Source of the DNA: Lutispora thermophila DSM 19022
Lineage (GTDB): Bacteria; Bacillota; Clostridia; Lutisporales; Lutisporaceae
Direction: 5' to 3'
NCBI RefSeq assembly: GCF_900142105.1
Contig: NZ_FQZS01000026.1
Coordinates: 1 to 40,348, forward strand
Length of the DNA stretch: 40,348 nucleotides
The position numbers and the translations under genes are program-made. Under the pieces are notes generated by a model. That model ran no database searches and had not been told where the DNA came from. It saw nothing but the letters and a program-made list of their open reading frames with translations. Below are positions 7,105 through 14,680 of the stretch, piece by piece (the first letter of the stretch is position 1; each line of letters begins with the position of its first letter).

Positions 7105-7830
7105 TCATTTAAAACCTATAGCCTTAACAGGACATTTAGCGATTACTGGTTTTAGTTCATCTATTTGCACATCATTTAGGATTGACTCCTTCCATTTTGC
7201 TTTTTTATCAATCACCTCAAAATGCCGGGGCAACAATTTTTCACATAATCCACATCCAATACAATATTGTTCTTTAATATCAATACCAGTTACTTTACCA
7301 ATGTCCTGTTCATCCTGAACAGGAATATCTTTCTTTTTTACAAATATAGTCATCAGATATGCTATTATGATTATGGCTATAACTGTCAATATCCACCTTG
7401 CTCCCATGAACTGTACCCCTAAAAACTTTGCTTCATTAGCAAGCATGGGGACTTTTATGACCGCCCATGCACTTAATATAATGACTACATTTGCGATGCT
7501 GGCACCTTTCTTTAAAAGCATTTTGCAGATTGGAAATGCAGCGTAGATAGGTCCTGCTGAAAAACTGCCCAATAAGAATGAGAATACACTCCCCTTTATT
7601 CCTGCTTTCTCTCCAAAACCTTTCATGATTACTTCTTTAGGAACCCATGCTTCTATAATTGATGTAAGTATAAATATCACAGGCATAATTTGCAACATCT
7701 CTATAATATAATACATGCTGTTTTTAACAGATAAATAAGCCTTATCGGGTATTGCGATAAATAGAATAACATACGCCAGAGATACTGCTGTCAGCAGTTT
7801 GTTCTTTTTAAATATTTCGATTATCTTCAC
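7105..7830 (-). CDS. Permease half (COG0701/ArsP-like) fused to a C-terminal ferredoxin domain
   Basis: Of 241 residues, about 1-165 are membrane segments of the DUF318/COG0701 permease family, with the family-like stretch GSFSAGPIYAAFP near 87-99. The tail from about 185 is a single-cluster ferredoxin domain with CIGCGLC and a final KCPVKAIGF, enough to ligate one [3Fe-4S] or [4Fe-4S] cluster. Full-length permeases of this family have about 300 or more residues; here two half-size genes overlap by 4 bp, so they probably form one heteromeric transporter. Arsenic or another substrate cannot be assigned. The redox tail on a transporter is unusual. Confidence 0.82.
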   Translation of the reverse strand: MKIIEIFKKNKLLTAVSLAYVILFIAIPDKAYLSVKNSMYYIIEMLQIMPVIFILTSIIEAWVPKEVIMKGFGEKAGIKGSVFSFLLGSFSAGPIYAAFPICKMLLKKGASIANVVIILSAWAVIKVPMLANEAKFLGVQFMGARWILTVIAIIIIAYLMTIFVKKKDIPVQDEQDIGKVTGIDIKEQYCIGCGLCEKLLPRHFEVIDKKAKWKESILNDVQIDELKPVIAKCPVKAIGFK

Positions 7831-8309
7831 ATAATCACTCCCATCGCCAATGCTATCATAATCGCAAATACAAAACTAAAAATATTGCGTATGGTTGCAA
7901 ATTTCAAACCAAATTCCCTCTTTTCCAATGGGAATGTCACCAGTCCGACCATTGTAAGAGTAGTTAGGAAAGCAACTGCCGGAATAATACTCGCACCTGC
8001 ATCTACAAGAGAGCCTACCAGAGGAAACGCTACAAAGGCCGGAATTAATGTAATGCTGCCGGCCAAAGCAGAAACAATGGTTGAAATAAATGTATTAGAT
8101 TCTCCTAGAGTACTCTTTATAACTTCAGGCGGTATGAAGGTCAAAATCAATCCTATAAGCAGTAAAATGCCTATTATCTGTCCGACCATATTTTTCATCA
8201 TACCTTTTGCCATTTTCATTGAATTGAATGTCTTCTGCTTATCTTTAACAAGGGATGCGATAAACGCAGCCCCTGTTATTCCCCATAATGATGCTGTAAA
8301 AATATCCAC
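7827..8309 (-). CDS. Permease half (COG0701/DUF318-like)
   Basis: A 160-residue membrane protein with about four hydrophobic segments and the family-like stretch ITLIPAFVAFPLVGSL near residues 90-105, matching the GPIYAAFP region of its partner. It stops in an ATGA overlap with the ferredoxin-fused half, so the two are co-translated. It begins 6 bp after the cupin stop. The genes likely encode the two halves of a pseudo-symmetric permease. No substrate is visible in the sequence; divergent control by a Crp/Fnr protein suggests a redox or anaerobic-respiration context. Confidence 0.8.
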   Translation of the reverse strand: MDIFTASLWGITGAAFIASLVKDKQKTFNSMKMAKGMMKNMVGQIIGILLLIGLILTFIPPEVIKSTLGESNTFISTIVSALAGSITLIPAFVAFPLVGSLVDAGASIIPAVAFLTTLTMVGLVTFPLEKREFGLKFATIRNIFSFVFAIMIALAMGVIM

Positions 8310-8315
8310 CCCTCA

Positions 8316-8645
8316 TCACTCCTTCTCCTTGTAGTTTTTAGGATTGGGTGACTTTACTACAAAGAATTCCAATATTTCTTCGTCTTGATTTTTGACATTC
8401 ATTTTTGTTTTATATGGGATATTAATAATATCTCCCTTGGTATAAAGATGTGGTTCCTGTTCATTTAACTGCAAAGTCATTTCCCCACGTACAATTATCA
8501 TATAAACATTGGAATTGGAATAGTGCTCAGGAAGACCTGTTCCTTTTACAAGAACCATATGATTTAGGTTAATATTCTCATCATCTACAATCTTTTCGAT
8601 TATTTTGTCATCAGTAATACTGTATTCATATTTTTTCTCCACCAT
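8316..8645 (-). CDS. Small cupin-domain protein
   Basis: A 109-residue single-domain cupin. The core runs from PEHYSNSNVYMIIVRGEMTL (motif 1 with the usual G-E turn) to YTKGDIINIPYKTKM (motif 2). The classical metal-binding histidines are mostly missing, so a metal-dependent enzyme is doubtful; ligand binding is possible. It is the first gene of the permease operon, with the start ATG at 8645 preceded by AAAGGAGAG. Its function is not known. Confidence 0.8.
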   Translation of the reverse strand: MVEKKYEYSITDDKIIEKIVDDENINLNHMVLVKGTGLPEHYSNSNVYMIIVRGEMTLQLNEQEPHLYTKGDIINIPYKTKMNVKNQDEEILEFFVVKSPNPKNYKEKE

Positions 8646-8677
8646 AAAAACTCTCCTTTCACTATGTTTAACTCCAT

Positions 8678-8718
8678 ATTATAATAAATTACAGTGACAT
8701 ACAGTTACCAAGGTAACT
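8678..8718 (-). promoter_or_regulatory. Crp/Fnr-type palindrome upstream of a -35-less promoter
   Basis: AGTTACC-AA-GGTAACT (8703-8718) is a 7-bp inverted repeat that can be read as GTTAC-N4-GTAAC, the spacing of Crp/Fnr-family boxes. On the minus strand a TATAAT is at 8678-8683 but no -35 hexamer is seen at the right distance. The palindrome centre lies about 40 bp upstream of the predicted start, the class II activator position. The divergent regulator gene begins at 8741, so the site could also control that gene. Confidence 0.6.
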
Positions 8719-8740
8719 AATTTTAAGAAAGGTGGTATTT

Positions 8741-9418
8741 ATGAGTATAAAAAATCATCTAAGTATTTTAAGACTGACAGAGTTATTTAGTGGATTTTCT
8801 ACCGAAGAACTGCTTAATCTTTTCAAAGCGCAAAATTACATTATCTCGAAATACAATAAAGGCTGCATTATCCATTTTGAAAGTGAGAAATGCAATTATC
8901 TGGATATTATTTTAAAAGGGCAGGTGTTTATTCAAAAGATTGATGAAAAAGGAAATGTATTAACTGTTGCAGAATTTAAAATCGGAGATAACTTAGGAGG
9001 AAATCTGTTGTTTTCAAAGTATCCTTATTATCCCATGAGTGTAATAGCAAAATCAGATACTGAAATTTTACATATTCCTAAAGATTTAGTACTGCAACTT
9101 TGCCAGACCAGCCAGGACTTTTTAGTTAAGTTTTTAACCTGTATATCAGATAAAACTGCTATTTTGACAAGTAAAATTAAATCAATCTCCATGAAATCTA
9201 TAAGGGAATCTATTATTGAATTCCTAAATTATGAGTATTACACTCAAAATAGTAAAAAAATAAAACTTAATATGACAAAGAAGGAATTAGCCGAAAGGTT
9301 AGGGATTCAAAGGACTTCTCTTTCCCGTGAACTCAATAAAATGAAAAAAGATGGGCTGGTCGATTATGATGCCCATTCTATTACCATCTGTGATTTTAAC
9401 ATTATCCGCAAGCCATAA
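8741..9418 (+). CDS. Crp/Fnr-family transcriptional regulator
   Basis: This 225-residue protein has an N-terminal cyclic-nucleotide-binding-like beta roll (about 1-120, with LDIILKGQVFIQKI and FKIGDNLGGNLLFS), a dimer helix, and a C-terminal winged helix with MTKKELAERLGIQRTSLSRELNKM as the recognition region. No four-cysteine Fnr cluster motif is visible, so it is not a classical Fnr. ATG 8741 is preferred over an in-frame GTG at 8732 because AAAGGTGG lies 6-7 nt before it. It is divergent from the cupin-permease operon with a palindrome between, so it probably controls that operon. The effector is unknown. Confidence 0.9.
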   Translation: MSIKNHLSILRLTELFSGFSTEELLNLFKAQNYIISKYNKGCIIHFESEKCNYLDIILKGQVFIQKIDEKGNVLTVAEFKIGDNLGGNLLFSKYPYYPMSVIAKSDTEILHIPKDLVLQLCQTSQDFLVKFLTCISDKTAILTSKIKSISMKSIRESIIEFLNYEYYTQNSKKIKLNMTKKELAERLGIQRTSLSRELNKMKKDGLVDYDAHSITICDFNIIRKP

Positions 9419-9515
9419 GAAATAAACAGGCATAGTTTTTCTTCGTTTCAGAAATAATTATCCTACCTTGTAATCTTTTACTGCATATAATATTATTGGT
9501 CACGCCTAAAACTAA

Positions 9516-10250
9516 TTAAAGAATCCACTTTGTTTTAATGTTTCTCAGGCACAAGTAAAATAACAAAGTAGTAAAAACTAACATGACAGAGATATTAAAT
9601 ATAGCATTAAAGATAGAGTTTCCCGTAATCGCACCATTAAGTATATCTGTTCCGTAGGTCAGAGGTAAACAGAACGATATCGGTTTTAATATGACCGGCA
9701 ACTTATCAATAGGTATAAACAGGCCGCATAAAAACAACATCGGAAATCTGAAAAAGTTTGAAAATGTTTGGGCTTCAAATACTTCTTTTGCAGATACGGC
9801 AATTAACAAACCCAGTAAAGCAGAAGTAATTGCTATTAAAATTACTGCAGCAAGTGTAATACCCCAGTTAATTCCACTTAAATTTATGAAGAATGCTGCA
9901 AAGATAACCGGTACAAATGCATTGAGAATTCCAAATAAGATTGCTCCCAGAATTTTAGCAATGACTAACGTACTTATACTTATCGGTGCAATTAACAACC
10001 TGTCAAATGAGCGGCTTCTTCTCTCAAATGTGATTGTAACAGCCAGCATTGAAGTAGTCCCAAACAATACGCTCATCGCCATCAAACCTGACAGCAACTC
10101 TTCAATTCCAATATCTCCTTGTGAACGGATAAGTTGCATTAGTGTCCAGGAAAGCGGAAATATAATCCCCCAACTTATATTTGGCGGTTTCAAATAATAG
10201 TTTTCAATGTCTTTTCTTAAGATATTCCAAAATGCAATTAAAGTTTGCAT
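9516..10250 (-). CDS. ABC-2 type transporter permease
   Basis: The 244-residue protein has about six membrane segments and the ABC-2 layout: a cytosolic N-terminus, FERRSRSFDRLLIAPIS (about residues 75-91, the usual ERE/RGT-like coupling region) and a hydrophobic C-terminal half. Such permeases export drugs, lipids or polysaccharide precursors. It follows the ATPase gene with no real gap (stop 10252, start 10250) and is the last gene of the ArsR-controlled operon. The substrate cannot be assigned. No terminator was evident between it and the convergent Crp/Fnr gene. Confidence 0.88.
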   Translation of the reverse strand: MQTLIAFWNILRKDIENYYLKPPNISWGIIFPLSWTLMQLIRSQGDIGIEELLSGLMAMSVLFGTTSMLAVTITFERRSRSFDRLLIAPISISTLVIAKILGAILFGILNAFVPVIFAAFFINLSGINWGITLAAVILIAITSALLGLLIAVSAKEVFEAQTFSNFFRFPMLFLCGLFIPIDKLPVILKPISFCLPLTYGTDILNGAITGNSIFNAIFNISVMLVFTTLLFYLCLRNIKTKWIL

Positions 10251-10251
10251 T

Positions 10252-11217
10252 CTATTTCCCCACCTTTTCTTTTTCCTTTTTCAGTTTTGAGGCTTCAATG
10301 CCTGTTACTTTAACAAATACATCTTCCAATGATGGCTTTATTTCTTTTGCTTCGTAAACAGAAATTCCTTTACTGTCAAGTAGTTGTAAAATAGGAGATA
10401 AGGCTATGCGTTCTTTAGAAATAACCAGGCAAGAATTTTCTTCCGGAATCTCTACCCTGCAATTTTCAATATTATTTTCCAGTTCTTCCTTTATGTCTTT
10501 TATGCTTCTGTCAAGTTGTAACCTAATTTTATGCTCACGTTCTACGCTCTCCATCAATTCAGTTACCGTACCAATTTTTACAATCTTGCCATTTACAATA
10601 AAAGCAATCCTGTCACAGATTCGTTCAGCCTCTTCAATATAATGGGTTGTAATAAAAATAGTTTTACCTTGTTTTTTTAAGTCCAGTATTAGTTCTCTTA
10701 TTTGTCTTGCACTTTCTATATCTATGCCTGTTGTAGGTTCATCCAAAAATAATATTTTAGGATTATGTATAATTCCGGCGGCTATTGTAAGTTTTCGTTT
10801 CATTCCTTTTGAATATGTTTTAAAAGGTCGTTTTCCTGCTTTAGTTAGATTAAATTGCTCCAACAATTCCATTGCTCTTTTTTCACGTTCTTTTATACTT
10901 ATCCCATATAATGAAGCACAAAAGCAAAGATTATCGAACCCATTCATTTCATCATACAAATTGTTTTCGTCAGGAACAATTCCTATGATTCTCTGGACTT
11001 TCTTAATATTTTTTATCGCATCAATCCCGTCAATAATAATTTGGCCGCTGGTAGGTCTGGACAAACCAATCATCATATTGATGGTTGAAGTTTTTCCTGC
11101 TCCGTTCGGCCCTAAGAATCCAAATATTTCGCCTTTCTCAATGCTAAAAGAGATGTCATCAACTGCTACAATTTCCCCATATGACTTTTTAAGATTTGCG
11201 ACATCCACAATTCCCAT
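10252..11217 (-). CDS. ABC transporter ATP-binding protein
   Basis: The 321-residue ATPase has GPNGAGKTS (Walker A, about residue 36), YSKGMKRKL (signature), ILFLDEPTTGID (Walker B and D-loop) and a switch His in FITTHY. The last 90 residues form the extra C-terminal domain usual in DrrA-type exporters. It pairs with the ABC-2 permease downstream. Its ATG at 11217 lies 29 bp inside the end of the ArsR gene, so the regulator and transporter are translationally coupled. Drug or toxic-compound export is plausible from the family; nothing here identifies the substrate. Confidence 0.93.
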   Translation of the reverse strand: MGIVDVANLKKSYGEIVAVDDISFSIEKGEIFGFLGPNGAGKTSTINMMIGLSRPTSGQIIIDGIDAIKNIKKVQRIIGIVPDENNLYDEMNGFDNLCFCASLYGISIKEREKRAMELLEQFNLTKAGKRPFKTYSKGMKRKLTIAAGIIHNPKILFLDEPTTGIDIESARQIRELILDLKKQGKTIFITTHYIEEAERICDRIAFIVNGKIVKIGTVTELMESVEREHKIRLQLDRSIKDIKEELENNIENCRVEIPEENSCLVISKERIALSPILQLLDSKGISVYEAKEIKPSLEDVFVKVTGIEASKLKKEKEKVGK

Positions 11218-11623
11218 GATTGTCTACACACCCTTCCTCTCTATTTTCACTATGAAAGGTCTTGACTTCATTAGAACACTTATAACCACTTTTTTGTATA
11301 TGACACATTTTCCGTTCAAAAGATTCACACCCTGCGTTTTCAGGATTACAAACTTCCCTTTCTATTGCAGCAAGTTCTTCAATTTTAGAAGAGAGTTTAT
11401 GTAGGGTGCTTCGGTCCACATCATAGTGCATATAATAACCCTTTTTCACTCCTATAAGAAGGCCTGCTTCCCTTAAAACTTTTATGTGCTGTGATATTGC
11501 CGATTCCGACAACTCAAGTTTTCTTGATAATGCTCTTACGCAATAATTATGTTGTAAAAGCAATATAAGTATTCTAAATCTTGTATCATCGGCCATGGCT
11601 TTAAGTATCTTAGTTATCTCCAT
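11189..11623 (-). CDS. ArsR-family repressor with cysteine-rich C-terminal tail
   Basis: The first 85 residues form an ArsR winged helix: MADDTRFRILILLL, then YCVRALSRKLELSESAISQHIKVLREAG with the recognition helix, and GVKKGYYMHYDVD in the wing. The remaining 55 residues carry seven cysteines (VC, GC, MC, KC, GC, NC, GC), far more than in most ArsR proteins. ATG 11623 is chosen over ATG 11632 because GGGTGG is 9 nt upstream of the former and touches the latter. It heads the ABC transporter operon behind a promoter with two matching operators, so it likely autoregulates. Thiol, metal or redox sensing by the tail is inference. Confidence 0.9.
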   Translation of the reverse strand: MEITKILKAMADDTRFRILILLLQHNYCVRALSRKLELSESAISQHIKVLREAGLLIGVKKGYYMHYDVDRSTLHKLSSKIEELAAIEREVCNPENAGCESFERKMCHIQKSGYKCSNEVKTFHSENREEGCVDNHGNCGCRKS

Positions 11624-11642
11624 GCTTAACATCCACCCTATT

Positions 11643-11701
11643 TAATTAAGTGTATACTTAATTAGATTATACTTCTATTTTTTATTTAAGTCAATACTTA
11701 A
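11643..11701 (-). promoter_or_regulatory. Sigma-A promoter with two TTAAGT-N4-ACTTAA operators (arsR operon)
   Basis: On the minus strand TTGACT (11689-11694) and TATAAT (11666-11671) are 17 bp apart. One inverted repeat (11686-11701, TTAAGT-CAAT-ACTTAA) covers the -35. A second (11643-11664, 9-bp arms TAATTAAGT/ACTTAATTA around GTAT) covers the predicted start. Their centres are 40 bp apart. The sites fit an ArsR-type dimer, most simply the ArsR protein encoded immediately downstream. Confidence 0.78.
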
Positions 11702-11753
11702 TTAAAAGTATAGTAAAACAATTAGTTATAGGCTCAACATAAAATGTTCCTAA

Positions 11754-11794
11754 TAAAAAACGGGGATAAAAGATAATTTTCTCATCTTTTACCC
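11754..11794 (-). terminator. Rho-independent terminator, possibly of glmS
   Basis: GGGATAAAAGAT (11763-11774) and ATCTTTTACCC (11784-11794) pair with a one-base bulge. On the minus strand the stem is followed by CGTTTTTTATT. It is the first clear minus-strand terminator after glmS, about 610 bp past its stop, so the glmS transcript may include the repeat region. Confidence 0.6.
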
Positions 11795-11817
11795 ATAACT
11801 TTGAATTTTAATTTTAG

Positions 11818-12372
11818 GGATAACTTTATTATTATAGAACCAACTTTATTATCACAGAGTCAACTTTATTATTACACAACATCTTCCTTTTTCCTTATCC
11901 CTAAAAATCCTTATCCCTAACTATGTATATTTAAAATAAACTCCGCTCCAAACGACTTTCCCTCAAACCCTTATGCCTTCTAGCCTTAACCCTATTCTCC
12001 TAATCTCTTCCAGATAATAAAGTCCGCTCTAAAATTCAATATTTTCATTCCATTTAATAACATTTCTTCCTTAATTCTTGTAGTAATTTTTAAAATAAAG
12101 TCGGTTCCTAATAGGGATAAGTTGAAAGGAAAAAGGTATAAGGTTGCATTTTCAAATGTCCTTTTTCAGTCTTATTTCAATCAATATATTGTTTTCAATC
12201 CCTTTAAAATTAATGTCTTTAGCCTTATTCCTTACACCTTAACCCTTCCCTCTGTAAACGTAAATCCCGCAGCCGTTCAGGATTTTTCCTGCTTCGACTA
12301 CGGGATTTTGGAACGAACTTTATTTTTATAGAGCGAAGTTTATTATTATGGAGTGGAGTTTATTTCTATTAT
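11818..12372. repeat. Nested degenerate ~20-bp repeats in a 700-bp gene-free region
   Basis: The unit is roughly GAGYSRACTTTATTATTATA. Three direct tandem copies lie at 11820-11880, three inverted single copies near 11936, 12017 and 12095 (about 80 bp apart), and three direct tandem copies at 12310-12372. The inverted copies match the second array in nested order: 12095 with 12310, 12017 with 12330, and 11936 with 12350, by subtype (GGAAC, GAGCG, GGAGY). The whole could fold as one long interrupted hairpin. No convincing gene lies in 11702-12401. Confidence 0.55.
12262..12308. repeat. Two-level inverted repeat inside the glmS-downstream region
   Basis: AAATCCCG (12262-12269) and CGGGATTT (12301-12308) enclose a second stem, CAGGA-TTTTT-CCTG-like, at about 12278-12291. 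It sits at the inner end of the nested repeat set. It could be a folded RNA or the apex of a larger palindrome. Confidence 0.45.
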
Positions 12373-12401
12373 ACAATTGAAATAAACTTTATTTTATTAC
12401 T

Positions 12402-14231
12402 CTATTCTACTGTTACACTCTTGGCCAGATTCCTTGGCTTATCCACATCACAGCCTTTTTCCACTGCCATATAGTATGCCAGCAGTTGTAGCGGTATTAT
12501 TGCCACAACGGGAGCCAGCAAATCGGATACTTCCGGTATGAATAGAACCTGGTCTGATATTTCCTCTACCTCCTTGTGTCCTTCTTTTGCTATTGCAAAC
12601 ACATAAGCACCTCTTGACTTAACTTCTTTTACATTATTGAGCATCTTTTCATATAGTCCTTGTTGAGCCATGATAGCTATCACTATAGTTCCTTTTTCTA
12701 TTAAGGCTATAGGACCATGTTTCAATTCACCGGCTGCATAGGCATCAGAGTGTATATAGGATAATTCTTTCAGCTTCAAAGAACCTTCCATTGCTACTGG
12801 ACTGTCCAAGCCTCTTCCAAGGAAAAATACATCCTTTACTCCTGAATATTTTGCGGCAAATCTTTGTATTGCCTCCTTATTCTCCAGTGTTTTTTCAATC
12901 TTTTCAGGCAAAATCATCATTTCGTCTTTGATAGTCTTTATTTCTTCTTTAGATAATGTACCCCTGAGATCAGCCATGTATAGTGCGATCTCGTATAGGG
13001 CTATTAGCTGGGTAGTATATGCCTTAGTAGATGCAACCGATATTTCAGGTCCTGCCCAGGTATAGAGCACATCATGGGATTCTCTTGCTATTGAGCTGCC
13101 TACTACATTCACTACGCTCAGTATCCTTGCTCCCTTTGCCTTTGCCTCCTTAAGTGCTGCAAGAGTATCCAGCGTTTCACCTGATTGGCTTATTATTATC
13201 ACTAAGGTATTTTCATCTACCAGAGCATTCCTGTATCTGAATTCAGATGCAATGTCCACTTCCACCGGTATCTTGGCCAGGTTTTCTATCATGTATTTTC
13301 CAACTAGTCCTGCATGATATGCTGTTCCACAAGCAACTATATATATCTTTCTGAACTTCTCAAGATCTTCCTTAGTAATCTTTATATCATCAAGTTTTAT
13401 TGTATCTGAATCCGCATCTATTCTGGAGAGCATAGTGTCCTTCACTGCTTTAGGCTGCTCATGGATTTCCTTTATCATGAAATGCTCATAACCGCCTTTT
13501 TCAGCTGAAGCAACATCCCAGGTAACATTGAAAACCTCTTTGGTGACAGGTTCACCATTTTCAGCAAAGAATTTAATATCATCCTTGGTTATTACTGCTA
13601 CTTCATTCTCATCCATGAGATATATATTTCTTGTATGCTTCAATATAGCTGGAATATCTGAGGCTATATAATTTTCTCCTTCTCCAATGCCTACTACCAA
13701 AGGATTTTCCTTTCTGACGCAAACCATCTTATCAGGTTCTCTCGAGCTGATTACAGCAAAAGCATAAGATCCTTTGATCTCCCTTAAAACCTTTCTTACT
13801 GCCTCAGCCAAATCCCCTTCGTAGTAATAGTCAACAAAATGAGCCAACACTTCCGTATCTACCTCAGATTTAAATACATAGCCTTTGTCAATAAGGAACT
13901 TTCTGATCTTCTGATAGTTTTCTATTATCCCATTATGAACAACAGCAATGTCACCTTTTTCATTGGTATGAGGATGAGAATTTTCATCAGAAGGTTCACC
14001 ATGGGTAGCCCATCTGGTATGGCCTATTGCCAGATTGCCACTTAGCTTCTCTTCATTGAGATGTTCTTCAAGTATGCTTAATCTGCCCTTATATTTTCTA
14101 ACTAATATTTTGTTGTCATCATATATAGCAACACCTGCTGAATCATAACCTCTATATTCAAGCTTTTTCAAGCCATCCATCAATATTGGTACTGCATTTT
14201 TATCTCCGATATATCCGACAATTCCGCACAT
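12402..14231 (-). CDS. glmS: Glutamine-fructose-6-phosphate aminotransferase (isomerizing)
   Basis: The 609-residue enzyme makes glucosamine-6-phosphate from fructose-6-phosphate and glutamine, the first step toward UDP-GlcNAc. Cys2 of MCGIVGYIG is the glutaminase nucleophile, followed by GHTRWATHG and HNGIIEN. Two SIS domains follow (ACGTAYHAG and SQSGETLDT around 300-350, then a second set near 470-500), and the ending DKPRNLAKSVTVE is typical. The length is normal. A glmS ribozyme lies in the leader, so glucosamine-6-phosphate should switch expression off by cleaving the mRNA. glmM is immediately upstream, separated by a terminator. Confidence 0.98.
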   Translation of the reverse strand: MCGIVGYIGDKNAVPILMDGLKKLEYRGYDSAGVAIYDDNKILVRKYKGRLSILEEHLNEEKLSGNLAIGHTRWATHGEPSDENSHPHTNEKGDIAVVHNGIIENYQKIRKFLIDKGYVFKSEVDTEVLAHFVDYYYEGDLAEAVRKVLREIKGSYAFAVISSREPDKMVCVRKENPLVVGIGEGENYIASDIPAILKHTRNIYLMDENEVAVITKDDIKFFAENGEPVTKEVFNVTWDVASAEKGGYEHFMIKEIHEQPKAVKDTMLSRIDADSDTIKLDDIKITKEDLEKFRKIYIVACGTAYHAGLVGKYMIENLAKIPVEVDIASEFRYRNALVDENTLVIIISQSGETLDTLAALKEAKAKGARILSVVNVVGSSIARESHDVLYTWAGPEISVASTKAYTTQLIALYEIALYMADLRGTLSKEEIKTIKDEMMILPEKIEKTLENKEAIQRFAAKYSGVKDVFFLGRGLDSPVAMEGSLKLKELSYIHSDAYAAGELKHGPIALIEKGTIVIAIMAQQGLYEKMLNNVKEVKSRGAYVFAIAKEGHKEVEEISDQVLFIPEVSDLLAPVVAIIPLQLLAYYMAVEKGCDVDKPRNLAKSVTVE

Positions 14232-14311
14232 TTATTAATTCCCCTTTCAAATATTAAGGAATGGGCACATGTAGAATGTTCCCAATATAATTCTAATTCA
14301 ATATCTACTTA

Positions 14312-14460
14312 ATGCTCCTTTCAGTTTACTTTGTACCTACAATCGCTTGCGGTTTTGTAAAACCTCTATCGACACGGAGCTGTGCCGCAGGGCATCCGCC
14401 GATAACTTCGATTAACCCTGTCCTCGTCAACTTGCTTATTGCAAGTCCTGGCGCTTGCTT
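14312..14460 (-). ncRNA. glmS ribozyme (glucosamine-6-phosphate-activated)
   Basis: On the minus strand the leader contains the conserved core of this ribozyme: A-GCGCC at 14455-14450, where cleavage falls between A14455 and G14454, a P1 stem CTTGC/GCAAG, then GTTGACGAGGACAGGG, TTAATCGAAGTTATCGGCGG, TGCCCTGCGG, and ACCGCAAGCGATTGTAGGTAC. The block ends about 80 bp before the glmS start, as expected. Recognition is by sequence alone; the pseudoknot pairing GCCCTG/CAGGG is visible. It controls GlmS by self-cleavage when glucosamine-6-phosphate is high. Confidence 0.95.
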
Positions 14461-14578
14461 AATCAATCTTTGCTTTTATATGTCATCACTCCCTTCTCTT
14501 TATAATAGCCCTTCTACCCTCCTTTCTATAAATTTATAAATGTTTAGACGAATATTTTTTAATTATTCGCCAAAAACT

Positions 14579-14607
14579 ATTCTATAGTTAATATTATATT
14601 ATTACAA
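14579..14607 (-). promoter_or_regulatory. Candidate glmS promoter
   Basis: On the minus strand TTGTAA (14602-14607) and TAGAAT (14579-14584) are 17 bp apart, between the glmM terminator and the ribozyme. Match to consensus is moderate. This would give a transcript with about 115 nt before the ribozyme cleavage site. Confidence 0.4.
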
Positions 14608-14633
14608 GTGCTTCCTGCTATACCAAGTTTGCT

Positions 14634-14671
14634 AAAAAATATAACAAGGCTGAGATGTCTTCAGCCTCGTT
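14634..14671 (-). terminator. Rho-independent terminator of glmM
   Basis: AACAAGGCTGA (14643-14653) and TCAGCCTCGTT (14661-14671) pair over 11 bp with one G-U pair on the minus RNA and are followed on the minus strand by ATATTTTTTAG. The stem is 10 bp after the glmM stop. Confidence 0.85.
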
Positions 14672-14680
14672 GAAAAGATT

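Noticed and set aside
11818-11880. CRISPR array
   Set aside because: Units are directly adjacent, degenerate and without unique spacers; no cas genes are near.
12122-12331. A 69-codon plus-strand ORF in the repeat region
   Set aside because: TTG start, AT-rich composition and overlap with the repeats and the two-level hairpin; no coding signal.
14312-14539. A 75-codon plus-strand ORF upstream of glmS
   Set aside because: It is antisense to the glmS ribozyme, which fully explains the conserved sequence; no family resemblance.
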